This document shows positions 37,320-47,293 of a DNA stretch of 64,000 nucleotides, in pieces; within the stretch, counting starts at the first letter, position 1; each line of letters begins with the position of its first letter. The notes below the pieces were generated by a model. That model made no database searches and had not been told where the DNA came from. It saw only the letters and a list, made by a program, of their open reading frames with translations. Source of the stretch: Veillonella sp. DNF00869 (GTDB lineage Bacteria; Bacillota; Negativicutes; Veillonellales; Veillonellaceae); the NCBI RefSeq assembly GCF_001553345.1, contig NZ_KQ960768.1, positions 128,459-192,458 of the forward strand, read 5' to 3'. The position numbers were made by a program, and so were the translations under genes.

Positions 37320-37436
37320 CCTACTCCTCCTTTCCTAATCCTTTCACCTTTACTTAAAATTCTATAGAATGCATTCAGCATTAATCTTTTCTATTATATC
37401 ATAGATTATATATATCGTCTTTCATGGATTTTATAC

Positions 37437-37614
37437 AAAAAAATAAACACCTTGTATAAAACAAGGTGAGTGCTATCATTGATCTATGTAAGTAGACAAT
37501 GAAAATACCTAACGCATGAGGACTACCACTCCTCAACACGTTAGGTGTCATCAAGCTTTATTAACTCCTAGATGAGCCTAACGCCGAACGCACGTTGATG
37601 GCTCTCCTTTTCTT
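37437..37614 (-). ncRNA. Unassigned structured RNA with its own promoter and terminator
   Basis: The minus strand would give an RNA of about 178 nt. It has four hairpins: GAGCC/GGCTC with inner AACG/CGTT (37574-37604); ACCTAACG/CGTTAGGT with inner TGAGG/CCTCA (37507-37546); TCATTG..TCTA/TAGA..CAATGA (37476-37502); and a terminator CACCTTG/CAAGGTG (37448-37468) followed by a T-rich run. CATCAA/TTGATG could add a long-range pair between the first hairpin and the linker. It matches no riboswitch, 6S, SRP or T-box pattern I know. It ends 118 bases before putP, so it is either a free small RNA or an attenuated leader of putP. It fills most of the gene-free stretch 37320-37735. Confidence 0.55.
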
Positions 37615-37620
37615 ATTTAT

Positions 37621-37648
37621 ATTATATCACAAACTACTATCTAGTCAA
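37621..37648 (-). promoter_or_regulatory. Promoter of the structured RNA
   Basis: Minus strand TTGACT (37643-37648), 16-base spacer, TATAAT (37621-37626). The expected RNA start is near 37614, just before the first hairpin. Confidence 0.7.
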
Positions 37649-37673
37649 TTTATATTCCATATATTATTTTATG

Positions 37674-37686
37674 TTGCATAATGCAA
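37674..37686 (+). promoter_or_regulatory. Palindromic operator candidate of the antitoxin gene
   Basis: TTGCATAATGCAA is a perfect 6-1-6 palindrome 50 bases before the antitoxin ATG. RelB/DinJ antitoxins repress their own promoter by binding such repeats. Confidence 0.5.
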
Positions 37687-37735
37687 TACAACAGTTTATA
37701 ATTTACTTAACATAGTAACCAGAAAGGAGACCCTC

Positions 37736-38026
37736 ATGAAATCTGCTAGTGTTAATGTCCGAATTAATGAAAATATAAAACAACATGCTGAATCTATTTT
37801 AGAAGACCTTGGACTAAGTCGCGCTGTCGCTATTGATTTATTCTATCGACAAATTATCCTACATAACGGACTCCCTTTTGATCTAAAGTTAAATACACCG
37901 CCCCTTAGTACATCTGACTTTAGCCCTTCAGAATTAGAAGATATTTTATCTCGTGGAGTCGAAGAATCAAATAACGGTAATGGACGTTCTGCTAAAGAAT
38001 TTTTCGCTACTTTATTAGAAGAATAA
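37736..38026 (+). CDS. RelB/DinJ-family antitoxin without an adjacent toxin
   Basis: A 96-residue protein that begins with a ribbon-helix-helix like that of DinJ (SASVNVRINENIKQHAESILEDLGLSRAVAIDLFYRQIILHNGLPFDL). This N-terminal part binds DNA; the C-terminal half normally wraps a YafQ/RelE toxin. AGAAAGGAG precedes the ATG. No toxin frame follows: 60 bases after the stop comes the terminator shared with eno. It is therefore an orphan antitoxin or an autonomous regulator. It is one of only two convincing plus-strand genes in the window. Confidence 0.88.
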   Translation: MKSASVNVRINENIKQHAESILEDLGLSRAVAIDLFYRQIILHNGLPFDLKLNTPPLSTSDFSPSELEDILSRGVEESNNGNGRSAKEFFATLLEE

Positions 38027-38087
38027 TTATAGCTTGTTTCTACAGGAACTTCCCGCAATATACGGAAAATACATATAGGTTTTATAC

Positions 38088-38113
38088 AAAAAGGACCCCG
38101 CAGGGTCCTTTTT
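38088..38113. terminator. Bidirectional terminator between the antitoxin gene and eno
   Basis: AAAAAGGACCC/GGGTCCTTTTT hairpin with a four-base loop and T runs on both strands. It ends the glycolysis operon on the minus strand and the antitoxin gene on the plus strand. Confidence 0.9.
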
Positions 38114-38128
38114 CATTTTCACATATTC

Positions 38129-39427
<1,299 letters not shown>

Positions 39428-40954
39428 TTATTGTACTAACAAACTTTCACCACTCATAGCTTCAGGCTGCTCAATACCGCCTAAAGCCAGCATAGTTGGT
39501 GCTAAATCACATAGCCGACCTGGTCGCAAGGTGACACCCTCTGGGGCTCCCACTAAAATGAGTGGTACCGGATTCGTCGTATGCGCCGTGTGCGGAATTT
39601 CTGTGGTATGGTCCACCATGACCTCAGAATTTCCATGGTCCGCTGTAATTAATAACTGACCATTCCTATCTTGAATGGCTTTCACAATCTCTGAAAGTCC
39701 CACATCCACAGCTAAAATCGCTCGTTTTGCTGCTTCAAAATCACCCGTATGGCCTACCATATCTGGGTTTGCATAATTCAAGATAATCATATCATACTCG
39801 CCACTGCGAATGGCGGATACAACCTTTTCTGTTACCTCTGGAGCACTCATCTCTGGTTGCAAATCATAGGTAGCCACCTTCGGAGAAGGCACTAAAATTC
39901 TATCTTCCCCAGGGAATACATCTTCCTTACCACCATTGAAGAAATACGTCACATGAGCATATTTCTCTGTTTCTGCAATGCGCAGTTGACGATAACCACC
40001 CTTAGCTAGCACTTCTCCTAGGGTATCTGTTAGCAGTTCTTTATCATACACCACAGGCACTGGTAAGTCTGCTTCGTACCGAGTCATACTCGCCACATAG
40101 GAACCTTGCAATACATGTTTTCGTTCAAATCCAGTAAAATCCGGATCTACCACAGCACGCACTAATTGACGAGCCCGATCAGGACGGAAGTTAAAGAACA
40201 AAATCGCATCTCCATCCTGCATACCTGTATACCCTTCCACTACCGATGGAATGACAAATTCATCTGTTGTTTCATCAGCATAACTGTGTTCTACCGCTTC
40301 ATGAGCACAACCTACTTCTGTACCACTACCACATACCATGGCATTATACGCCAGTTGCACTCGTTCCCATCGTTGATCACGGTCCATACCATAATAACGA
40401 CCACCTATTGTCGCAATCGACCCTAGACCCAACTCGTTGCAGTAGTGAGCAATCTCATCAATATAGGCCAACGCACTTTGTGGTGGTACATCACGACCAT
40501 CTAAGAAGGCGTGGATATAGACTTTTCCTACACCAGCCTCTTTAGCGCCACGAAGTAATGCCTTCAAGTGATCAATATGCGAGTGGACACCGCCATCCGA
40601 TAACAAACCTACTAGATGCAAGGCTTGTTTAGCCCCCTCTTCATAGGCTTTCACCAAGGTATGACGAGTAAATAAGGTTCCTTCCTCTGCCTCTTTCGTG
40701 ATGCGCGTCAATTCTTGGTACACAATACGTCCGGCACCAATATTCAAATGCCCCACTTCAGAGTTTCCCATCTGTCCATCTGGCAAGCCTACGGCCATAC
40801 CAGATGCATCCAATAGAGTGTGAGGGCACTTATCCCATAATTCTAAAAATGTTCGGGGGTTCGCTTGTACCACCGCATTGGTTGGGTCTTGACCATCCCC
40901 AATACCGAATCCATCAAGGATTGTTAGCATCACTGGTCCTTTTAATTTTGCCAT
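39428..40954 (-). CDS. gpmI: 2,3-bisphosphoglycerate-independent phosphoglycerate mutase
   Basis: A 508-residue manganese-dependent mutase. The phospho-serine site MGNSEVGHLNIGAGRIVYQ (about 61-79) and the alkaline-phosphatase-like TADHGNSEVM metal site (about 439-448) are present. It converts 3-phosphoglycerate to 2-phosphoglycerate between pgk and eno of the same operon. Confidence 0.97.
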   Translation of the reverse strand: MAKLKGPVMLTILDGFGIGDGQDPTNAVVQANPRTFLELWDKCPHTLLDASGMAVGLPDGQMGNSEVGHLNIGAGRIVYQELTRITKEAEEGTLFTRHTLVKAYEEGAKQALHLVGLLSDGGVHSHIDHLKALLRGAKEAGVGKVYIHAFLDGRDVPPQSALAYIDEIAHYCNELGLGSIATIGGRYYGMDRDQRWERVQLAYNAMVCGSGTEVGCAHEAVEHSYADETTDEFVIPSVVEGYTGMQDGDAILFFNFRPDRARQLVRAVVDPDFTGFERKHVLQGSYVASMTRYEADLPVPVVYDKELLTDTLGEVLAKGGYRQLRIAETEKYAHVTYFFNGGKEDVFPGEDRILVPSPKVATYDLQPEMSAPEVTEKVVSAIRSGEYDMIILNYANPDMVGHTGDFEAAKRAILAVDVGLSEIVKAIQDRNGQLLITADHGNSEVMVDHTTEIPHTAHTTNPVPLILVGAPEGVTLRPGRLCDLAPTMLALGGIEQPEAMSGESLLVQ

Positions 40955-40973
40955 ACGCTACCTCAAACCTATG

Positions 40974-41723
40974 TTAACAGGCATTAATAATTCCCGTAAA
41001 AGTCTCTGCTTCCAAGGAAGCACCACCCACCAAAGCACCATCCACGTGGGCTTGGGCTAAAATATCTTTCGCATTCTCCGGTTTTACACTGCCACCGTAT
41101 AGAATGCGTACTTGTTCTGCAATGTCCGGCGTATACATTGCGGCGATTTTCTCACGAATGCTTTGGCATACTTCCCCAGCTTGTTCCGCTGTGGCTGTAC
41201 GACCTGTGCCAATGGCCCAAATCGGTTCGTAAGCAATCACCACTTCTGTCATTTCTTCTGCAGGCACTCCATGCAATCCCATTTCTAATTGGGAATGAAT
41301 GAATGCCACCGTTTCCCCACTTTCACGTTGATTTAAACTTTCACCTACGCAAAGGATAGGGCTCATGCCATGTTGTAAAACAATGCGCACACGCTTATTC
41401 ACACAACGATCTGCTTCTTTAAAAATAGAACGTCGTTCAGAGTGACCCACAATTACGTAGGACACACCTAAGTCCGTCAACATCGAAGGAGATACTTCCC
41501 CTGTATAGGCACCAGATTCTTCGTGGAACACGTTTTGTGCCCCTACACGAACCTTGGTGTCTTCCGCTAAATCAGCTACAGTGCTAATGGCTGTAAACGG
41601 AGGGCATACTACCACTTCACAACTAGCATCTGCCACTAATGTTTTCAATTGTTCTACGAATACAGTGGCTTCTGTATTCGTCATATGCATTTTCCAGTTC
41701 CCTGCAATGATCGGTTGTCGCAT
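40974..41723 (-). CDS. tpiA: Triosephosphate isomerase
   Basis: A 249-residue TIM-barrel enzyme. Lys in GNWKMHM (8-14), electrophile His in VIVGHSERR (about 92-100) and catalytic Glu in AYEPIWAIGTGRTAT (about 165-179) are all present. It lies nine bases after pgk. Confidence 0.97.
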   Translation of the reverse strand: MRQPIIAGNWKMHMTNTEATVFVEQLKTLVADASCEVVVCPPFTAISTVADLAEDTKVRVGAQNVFHEESGAYTGEVSPSMLTDLGVSYVIVGHSERRSIFKEADRCVNKRVRIVLQHGMSPILCVGESLNQRESGETVAFIHSQLEMGLHGVPAEEMTEVVIAYEPIWAIGTGRTATAEQAGEVCQSIREKIAAMYTPDIAEQVRILYGGSVKPENAKDILAQAHVDGALVGGASLEAETFTGIINAC

Positions 41724-41732
41724 GATAACCTC

Positions 41733-42911
41733 CTATGCCTCTTGTAAGGCTGCAATACCTGGTAATACTTTGCCTTCTAAGTACTCTAAGGAGGCGCCGC
41801 CACCAGTGGAAATATGAGAAATTTTGTGACTTAATCCACTTTTTTCAATAGCCGCTACAGAATCGCCGCCGCCTACAATTGTAGTTGCATTCGCCTCTGC
41901 CACCGCTTTCGCTACCGCATTGGTACCACCTGCGAATACTTCCATTTCAAATACGCCCATAGGACCATTCCAAACGATCATTTTCATCGGTGCTAAAGCC
42001 TCTGCGAATAGCTCACGGCTCTTCGGACCAATGTCTAAGGCCATCCAACCCTCTTCAATAGCCGTTGCATCTACCACCTTGTGATTAGCAGTTTCACTGA
42101 AAGCATCGGCTACAACGAAGTCTACTGGCAATAATAGGTTAGTGTTAGTTTCTTTTGCACGAGCAATTAATTCACGAGCTAGTTCAAATTTGTCAGCTTC
42201 CACTAAGGAAGTACCCACATTATGACCTTGAGCCGCTACGAAAGTATTTGCCATACCACCGCCGATGATCAATACTTCTACTTTTGGTAATAAGTTAGAA
42301 ATGACTTCAATTTTGTCGCTTACTTTGGCGCCACCGATGATGGCTGCAAATGGGTGTTCAGGATGCTCTACAGCACCTCCCACATAGCGAATTTCCTTTT
42401 CTAACAAGAAACCAGCTCCCATTGGTAAGTATTTCGTAATTCCTTCCACAGAGGCATGGGCACGATGAGATACGCCGAAGGCATCATTCACGCCCACTTC
42501 TGCTAAATCCGCTAAGGCTTTGGCAAAAATAGGATCATTTTTTTCTTCTTCTTTATAGAACCGAAGATTTTCTAATACCACCACATCACCGGACTTCATT
42601 TCACTTACGGCTTGTGCAGGGATGTCACCGATGCAATCTTTTACAAAACGAACTGGTTGTTCTAATAATTCACTCAATCGTTTGGCACAAGGAGCTAAGG
42701 TAAACTCTGGTTTACGCTCTCCTTTAGGGCGACCTAAATGAGAGGCAATCACTACCTTCGCACCTTGGTCAATCAAATGACGCAAGGTAGGTAATGTGGC
42801 ACGAATACGAGTGTCATCAGTGATAACACCGTCTTTCAAAGGTACATTAAAATCAACTCGTACAAATACAGTTTTATTTGCTACATTCATATTTGCTAGT
42901 GAAAGTTTCAT
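41733..42911 (-). CDS. pgk: Phosphoglycerate kinase
   Basis: A 392-residue PGK. N-terminal [14 protein letters not shown] (about 15-28), substrate-binding [10 protein letters not shown] (about 56-65), and the nucleotide loop near the C-terminus [15 protein letters not shown] with [15 protein letters not shown] are present. It makes ATP from 1,3-bisphosphoglycerate, and lies 64 bases after gap. Confidence 0.97.
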   Translation of the reverse strand: MKLSLANMNVANKTVFVRVDFNVPLKDGVITDDTRIRATLPTLRHLIDQGAKVVIASHLGRPKGERKPEFTLAPCAKRLSELLEQPVRFVKDCIGDIPAQAVSEMKSGDVVVLENLRFYKEEEKNDPIFAKALADLAEVGVNDAFGVSHRAHASVEGITKYLPMGAGFLLEKEIRYVGGAVEHPEHPFAAIIGGAKVSDKIEVISNLLPKVEVLIIGGGMANTFVAAQGHNVGTSLVEADKFELARELIARAKETNTNLLLPVDFVVADAFSETANHKVVDATAIEEGWMALDIGPKSRELFAEALAPMKMIVWNGPMGVFEMEVFAGGTNAVAKAVAEANATTIVGGGDSVAAIEKSGLSHKISHISTGGGASLEYLEGKVLPGIAALQEA

Positions 42912-42975
42912 ACTGTCTCCTATGTATATACAATAAACATGCCAAAAAGGGACTACCCTCGTAGTCCCCGGCAGA

Positions 42976-43983
42976 TTATAAGCCTCGTTTGCTCATGTAC
43001 ACAGCTAGGTCAACAATACGAGAGGAATAGCCCCACTCATTGTCATACCAAGCTACTACTTTTGCCATATTGCCTTCCATCACCATTGTCAAGTCTGCAT
43101 CTACGATAGAACTACGAGCGTCACCATTGAAGTCTTTGGATACTAATGGCAAATCAGATACGCCAAGAATACCTTTTAACTCACCTTCAGCTGCTTTGCG
43201 GAATGCCGCATTGATGCTTTCTTTAGTTGCTTCTTTTTCAAGTTCTACTACTAAGTCTGTTACAGACACATTTGGAGTAGGCACACGAAGAGCAAAGCCA
43301 TTTAATTTACCTTTTAATTCAGGTAATACTAATGCCACTGCTTTTGCTGCACCTGTTGTAGTAGGAATAATGGACATCGCTGCTGCACGAGCACGACGTA
43401 AGTCTTTATGTGGTGCATCCAATACACGTTGGTCATTTGTGTAGGAGTGCACTGTTGTCATCATACCACGTTTGATACCAAATTCTTGATGCAATACTTT
43501 TGCAAATGGAGCTAAACAGTTTGTAGTACAACTTGCATTAGATACTACATGATGCGTAGCTGGATCATATTCACTTTCATTGACACCCATAACGATTGTT
43601 TTATCTTCATCTTTACCTGGTGCGGAAATGATTACTTTTTTAACAGTGCCCCCTAAATGAGCTGCTGCTTTTTCACGAGAACGGAATACACCCGTACATT
43701 CGATAACCACTTCTACCCCTTCGGAGGACCAGTCTAATTTTGCTGGATCACGGTCACAGAATACACGTGTTTTTTTACCGTCTACTACTAAATATTCGCC
43801 TTCTACAGACACGTCACAGCTTAAGTTGCCATGAATTGAGTCATGTTTAAACAGTAAAGCGGAACCTTCAATATCACCAGTATCATTAATGGCTACTACT
43901 TCCACATCTGGGTTGTTAAGAGCCGCGCGCATGACGCATTTACCAATACGACCAAAGCCATTAATACCAATCTTCACTGCCAT
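42976..43983 (-). CDS. gap: Glyceraldehyde-3-phosphate dehydrogenase
   Basis: A 335-residue GAPDH. NAD-binding [10 protein letters not shown] near the start, catalytic [16 protein letters not shown] (Cys about 151), and [11 protein letters not shown] near the end are intact. The ATG at 43983 follows AGGAGGA at eight bases; the longer in-frame TTG start is too close to that site. It is the first gene of the operon. No CggR-type regulator gene is next to it, unlike in Bacillus. Confidence 0.97.
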   Translation of the reverse strand: MAVKIGINGFGRIGKCVMRAALNNPDVEVVAINDTGDIEGSALLFKHDSIHGNLSCDVSVEGEYLVVDGKKTRVFCDRDPAKLDWSSEGVEVVIECTGVFRSREKAAAHLGGTVKKVIISAPGKDEDKTIVMGVNESEYDPATHHVVSNASCTTNCLAPFAKVLHQEFGIKRGMMTTVHSYTNDQRVLDAPHKDLRRARAAAMSIIPTTTGAAKAVALVLPELKGKLNGFALRVPTPNVSVTDLVVELEKEATKESINAAFRKAAEGELKGILGVSDLPLVSKDFNGDARSSIVDADLTMVMEGNMAKVVAWYDNEWGYSSRIVDLAVYMSKRGL

Positions 43984-44027
43984 AATCAATTCCTCCTAAT
44001 AATTCTTGTACTATATAAGTTGTTATA

Positions 44028-44061
44028 CCTCTATTTTACAAGAATAGAGGGGTTGGTGCAA
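44028..44061 (-). promoter_or_regulatory. gap operon promoter overlapped by an inverted repeat
   Basis: Minus strand TTGCAC (44056-44061), 17-base spacer, TAAAAT (44033-44038). CCTCTATT/AATAGAGG (44028-44035 with 44043-44050, seven-base spacer) covers the -10 box, so a repressor bound here would block the promoter. Confidence 0.65.
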
Positions 44062-44087
44062 GTTTTTTGTACCTTCAAGTAGACGAC

Positions 44088-44120
44088 AAAAAACCGGGGC
44101 AATACAGAGTATTGCTCCGG
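44088..44120 (-). terminator. Terminator after the RloB-like gene
   Basis: Twelve-base stem CCGGGGCAATAC/GTATTGCTCCGG (44094-44105 with 44109-44120, one mismatch) and six T on the minus strand, just past the stop at 44127. Confidence 0.9.
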
Positions 44121-44126
44121 TAGAAA

Positions 44127-44690
44127 CTAATCTTCTATCATTCTCTGACATAGGTCTCCTACATTTGTACACTGAGTATCATATGAGATACTAGATACAT
44201 TCCTTGTATTTTCAAAGGCTTGAGTAAAATGTTTTACTATTGCCCTTAACTGGCTTACATTTCCTTTTTTGTATTCTCTTCGTAAATAATTTGACAATCG
44301 TTTCTTTAATTCATTTGCTGAGAGGAACCCTTTTGTAATAGGCTCAAAATGAGCTAATAGCCATACTTCAAAAGCAGAGTTAGAAAAAACTACCTCGATT
44401 TTACTATCAAACGCTTGTCTTAAAATAGTATCAAAATCATCTTTAGTCAAAGCATCTTTATCTATGACAATAACTGGATTATTATAGTTTGATAAAGTAA
44501 ATCTTTCTTTTTTCCAAACTCTTTTTGCAGCACTAAGTATTTGATTACTACAAGGTTTAACTCTCTTTATTTTAACGCCGCTACAGCGACCTTCTTGTCT
44601 AAACTCAGAAAAATACCTTTCTTCGGTTTCACCCTCAGTGATTATGTAAAAAGATTTTTTTGCTCGCTTCCCCTTAGACAATCTACTCAT
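44127..44690 (-). CDS. RloB-like protein (AbiLii-type, TOPRIM-like)
   Basis: A 187-residue RloB-family protein. ITEGETEERYF (about 17-27) gives the TOPRIM-like Glu, VIVIDKDA (73-80) the Asp pair, and SNSAFEVWLLAHFE (103-116) is the RloB signature. TNVGDLCQRMIED closes it. RloB proteins pair with an AAA ATPase in AbiL-like abortive-infection systems. It overlaps the ATPase gene by eight bases, so the two are made together. The nuclease activity is inferred from the fold. Confidence 0.85.
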   Translation of the reverse strand: MSRLSKGKRAKKSFYIITEGETEERYFSEFRQEGRCSGVKIKRVKPCSNQILSAAKRVWKKERFTLSNYNNPVIVIDKDALTKDDFDTILRQAFDSKIEVVFSNSAFEVWLLAHFEPITKGFLSANELKKRLSNYLRREYKKGNVSQLRAIVKHFTQAFENTRNVSSISYDTQCTNVGDLCQRMIED

Positions 44691-45912
44691 AATCTACTCC
44701 TAATGTCTCTGCAATAGCAGACTCATTAATAATTTGATCAGCTCCATAAATCCCTTGCAAGTATCTTCGTTTATATTTATAATCATGACGCTTTAATCTC
44801 ACATCATCAAAGTCGAATAAACTATATAGTTCGCTTTTCCCAAATCTATCTTTCTCTACAAAATAAATTTGATCTGGACGCAGATTCTTATCCATCAAAT
44901 CAAATGAATGAGAGGTTACTATAAATTGACTTCTTTGATTCCATTGATTAAATAATTTTAATAACACTTCTGTCAATTTAATATGTAATGATGCATCAAA
45001 TTCATCGATTAAGAATACTGTGTTTCTTTCTAAATCTCTTAAAATATAGGTAGCTAAAATTAAAAATATTTTAGTTCCTTCACTTTCTTCTGATAGGTTT
45101 AATACAAATTTATCATCATTGTTTTTTTGATGTATACAATAAATTTCTACTACTTTTCTCTCCACAAGCTCTCCCGTTTTTAGTTCGGGATTATCATTGT
45201 TCAAGCTAAATGAAAATATGCTCGGTACTTTTCTCACCCTTTCACGTACCTCGATGTCTAAAATATTAAAATCGGCCGCTTGTAGAAATAATATTAACTT
45301 TCTTTTTAACGCTTTATTTTGCTTTAACTCTTTAAGAATAGAAAGATTTAAATCATTTGTATCAGGTATAACAATATCTACCACAAACCATTCATACGCC
45401 TCTTTCGCTTCCAAAATATTATTTGTTTGAGCAAAAAACAATAATAACTGATTTTTCCGTATCGTTGAGCTTAATGGTGTTAATGAGTCAGGCAAAAATA
45501 CTTCATCGCCATTTCGAGAAAAAATCATACGGTCATTTACTACCAAGGACTCTTTTATGACACGTTCTTCGATATATTCTAATTCATAAGTAAAAACCTT
45601 ATTATTTTTCAAAAATTTTACAAGAAAAGACGTTGGTTTAGAATCTCCCGCAAAGGTATCTGTTATTAACTCTTCCACTTCTGATATTGTTGGATTCATA
45701 ATAAGTGCTTTTAACAGGTAAAAAACATTGATAATATTCGTCTTACCATTTGCATTACCACCAAAAATAAAAGCAGATTTTAAAAGTTTCAATCCTTTAA
45801 ATCTATGAGTATTTGTCGTAGAATATGATCGCAATTTAGACCCAGTTTCCATGGAAAATACAGTTCTATCATAAAAGGATCTAAAATTTTCAACTTCTAC
45901 AGATATAAGCAT
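44683..45912 (-). CDS. AAA_15-type ATPase (RloA/AbiLi-like)
   Basis: A 409-residue ABC/SMC-like AAA ATPase. Walker A GGNANGKT is at 51-58, the ABC-like signature LSEESEGTKIF at 273-283, Walker B VFLIDEFDASLH at 299-310, sensor VTSHSFDLMD at 332-341, and the ending YLQGIYGA near 384-391. This family forms the sensor/motor half of AbiL-like phage defence with RloB. The genes have lower GC than the glycolysis operon beside them. The PARIS ATPase is a relative, but its partner is a different TOPRIM protein. Confidence 0.85.
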   Translation of the reverse strand: MLISVEVENFRSFYDRTVFSMETGSKLRSYSTTNTHRFKGLKLLKSAFIFGGNANGKTNIINVFYLLKALIMNPTISEVEELITDTFAGDSKPTSFLVKFLKNNKVFTYELEYIEERVIKESLVVNDRMIFSRNGDEVFLPDSLTPLSSTIRKNQLLLFFAQTNNILEAKEAYEWFVVDIVIPDTNDLNLSILKELKQNKALKRKLILFLQAADFNILDIEVRERVRKVPSIFSFSLNNDNPELKTGELVERKVVEIYCIHQKNNDDKFVLNLSEESEGTKIFLILATYILRDLERNTVFLIDEFDASLHIKLTEVLLKLFNQWNQRSQFIVTSHSFDLMDKNLRPDQIYFVEKDRFGKSELYSLFDFDDVRLKRHDYKYKRRYLQGIYGADQIINESAIAETLGVDYE

Positions 45913-46006
45913 GGATATCCCCTCCTTAAAAACGAGTTTTCGTTTTCTTCAGTATATCATATAGAATGTAAAGTTACTACTAGATTATATTAACCAATAA
46001 AATAAT

Positions 46007-46141
46007 TTAATCTATATCTTCGTCCCAATGTGTTTTAAAATGATCTTTCGCTCTATTATTGTTTAATACGACACCATCAAAGTAATCGTATTCTTGAGTT
46101 TCATTTAAGTTTATTGTAATATATGTTTGTAGGGATTCCCC
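46007..46141 (-). pseudogene. Possible gene remnant upstream of the ATPase
   Basis: An open frame of 44 codons without any start codon reads QEYDYFDGVVLNNNRAKD and ends THWDEDID before TAA. The acidic, protein-like composition suggests the C-terminal end of a lost gene. I do not recognise it. Nothing else is seen in the stretch 45913-46224 apart from AT-rich promoter-like sequence. Confidence 0.25.
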
Positions 46142-46224
46142 TTATGTATGAACATATTATGAGTAATATTGAAAGCCATAAAATAAATGACATTTTTATT
46201 ATCATATTTTACCAGGGGGTATAA

Positions 46225-46974
46225 GTGAAAAAGCTAACTTTACTAATACGCAAGTATATTTCATATGCAAAATTTTTAGCAAATAATAATACGACTAATT
46301 TCGAACGATTTAAAAGTTGGATGTATACCTATATTGCTTACAAATCAAATGAATCTAAATTTAATCCTACTTATCTTCCTAAATATGACCAGGGTCAGAT
46401 TATATTTGTTGATTTTGGCTGTGGTATTAAACATGAATTTAGCTACCCACACTATGCAATTGTCTTGAATACACAGGATAGAAAGAAAAATGATCTACTT
46501 ACTGTTTTGCCGTTAACATCTAAAAAGTCAAAACATAGTGCCTTAAAAGAATGGGAATATGAAATTGCATATCCTATCAAAAATTTATTAGTCGATAAGG
46601 TTATTAATGATTTCAACATTTTTGAAACAAAATACATTAAACTCCGCAACGAAATTATTGAACTTACCAAAAGCGCTCCTGAAATAGATAACGACGAGTT
46701 TGCAAGACAGTACTCAAAACTCATCGAATCTGGTGTTAACGAGATCTATTCTGCCAACAAAGATATACTGGAATTTTCTGATAAAATGTCTAAAGGAAGT
46801 ATTGTTGAAGTGAATCAAATAAAGACTATCAGTAAATCAAGAATTATATTTCCTATAAAGAAATCTCATCCTTTATATGATATAAAAATACATCCTAATG
46901 ATTTAAATATCATTAGGTATAAATTAATACATCACCTTGTCACTGACTCATTTAAGATTGACATTCCTCAATAG
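46225..46974 (+). CDS. PemK/MazF-like protein with insertion
   Basis: A 249-residue protein. Residues 54-100 (KYDQGQIIFVDFG, then YPHYAIVLNTQDRKKNDLLTVLPLTSK) match the start of the PemK/MazF toxin barrel, and KGSIVEVNQIKTISKSRIIFP near 190-210 matches its end. Between them is a long helical insertion (about 105-185) not found in MazF. The N-terminal 50 residues are basic and helical. MazF-family members cut RNA; this one may or may not be active. No antitoxin frame lies beside it. The start is GTG with AGGGGGT upstream. It is on the plus strand, divergent from the ATPase/RloB pair. Confidence 0.7.
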   Translation: MKKLTLLIRKYISYAKFLANNNTTNFERFKSWMYTYIAYKSNESKFNPTYLPKYDQGQIIFVDFGCGIKHEFSYPHYAIVLNTQDRKKNDLLTVLPLTSKKSKHSALKEWEYEIAYPIKNLLVDKVINDFNIFETKYIKLRNEIIELTKSAPEIDNDEFARQYSKLIESGVNEIYSANKDILEFSDKMSKGSIVEVNQIKTISKSRIIFPIKKSHPLYDIKIHPNDLNIIRYKLIHHLVTDSFKIDIPQ

Positions 46975-47049
46975 TAAATGTATAATAAATGTACAAATTG
47001 GGCTATGAATCCCAAAACTAACTTTATATTATCCTTCGGGATAAAAAAG

Positions 47050-47079
47050 AAAAAGCGCTCCTGATTGGAGCGCTTTTTC
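47050..47079. terminator. Bidirectional terminator after the PemK-like gene
   Basis: AGCGCTCC/GGAGCGCT perfect stem (47054-47061 with 47067-47074), five-base loop, A run before and T run after. The remaining bases to 47293 hold only a degenerate copy of the 44099 repeat and no gene. Confidence 0.88.
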
Positions 47080-47136
47080 TTATTCCTTATATAAAATAGC
47101 CTTTATAATACTTTTTAGTAAGTTACAGCAAAGCGT

Positions 47137-47167
47137 AGCAATATAGAGCATCACTCCGATAAAAACT
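47137..47167 (+). repeat. Degenerate direct repeat of 44099-44129
   Basis: Positions 44099-44129 and 47137-47167 agree at 24 of 31 bases (shared core GCAATA-AGAG-AT--CTCCG). Six of the seven differences are transitions. At the first site it forms part of the terminator; at the second the hairpin is lost. The two copies bracket the ATPase, RloB and PemK genes. Confidence 0.5.
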
Positions 47168-47293
47168 TTCCAGTTTATTGCCTTGTAACAATTATATCAT
47201 ACCTGTATATTCTTACCATAGAGTTTATGGTGAGCGCTCCATCTGGCATTCCTAATATTTAATGCTTTGAAGTATACGATACATCAAATAAAA

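Noticed and set aside
37437..37614. T-box, 6S or SRP RNA identity for the RNA before putP
   Set aside because: It lacks the T-box AGGGTGGNACCGCG element, the long open-bubble duplex of 6S RNA and the GGAAG-type SRP helix; it is left unassigned.
44683..45912. Calling the ATPase/RloB pair a PARIS or retron system
   Set aside because: The partner has the RloB signature SNSAFEVWLLAHFE rather than a DUF4435 protein, and there is no reverse transcriptase or msr/msd structure near.
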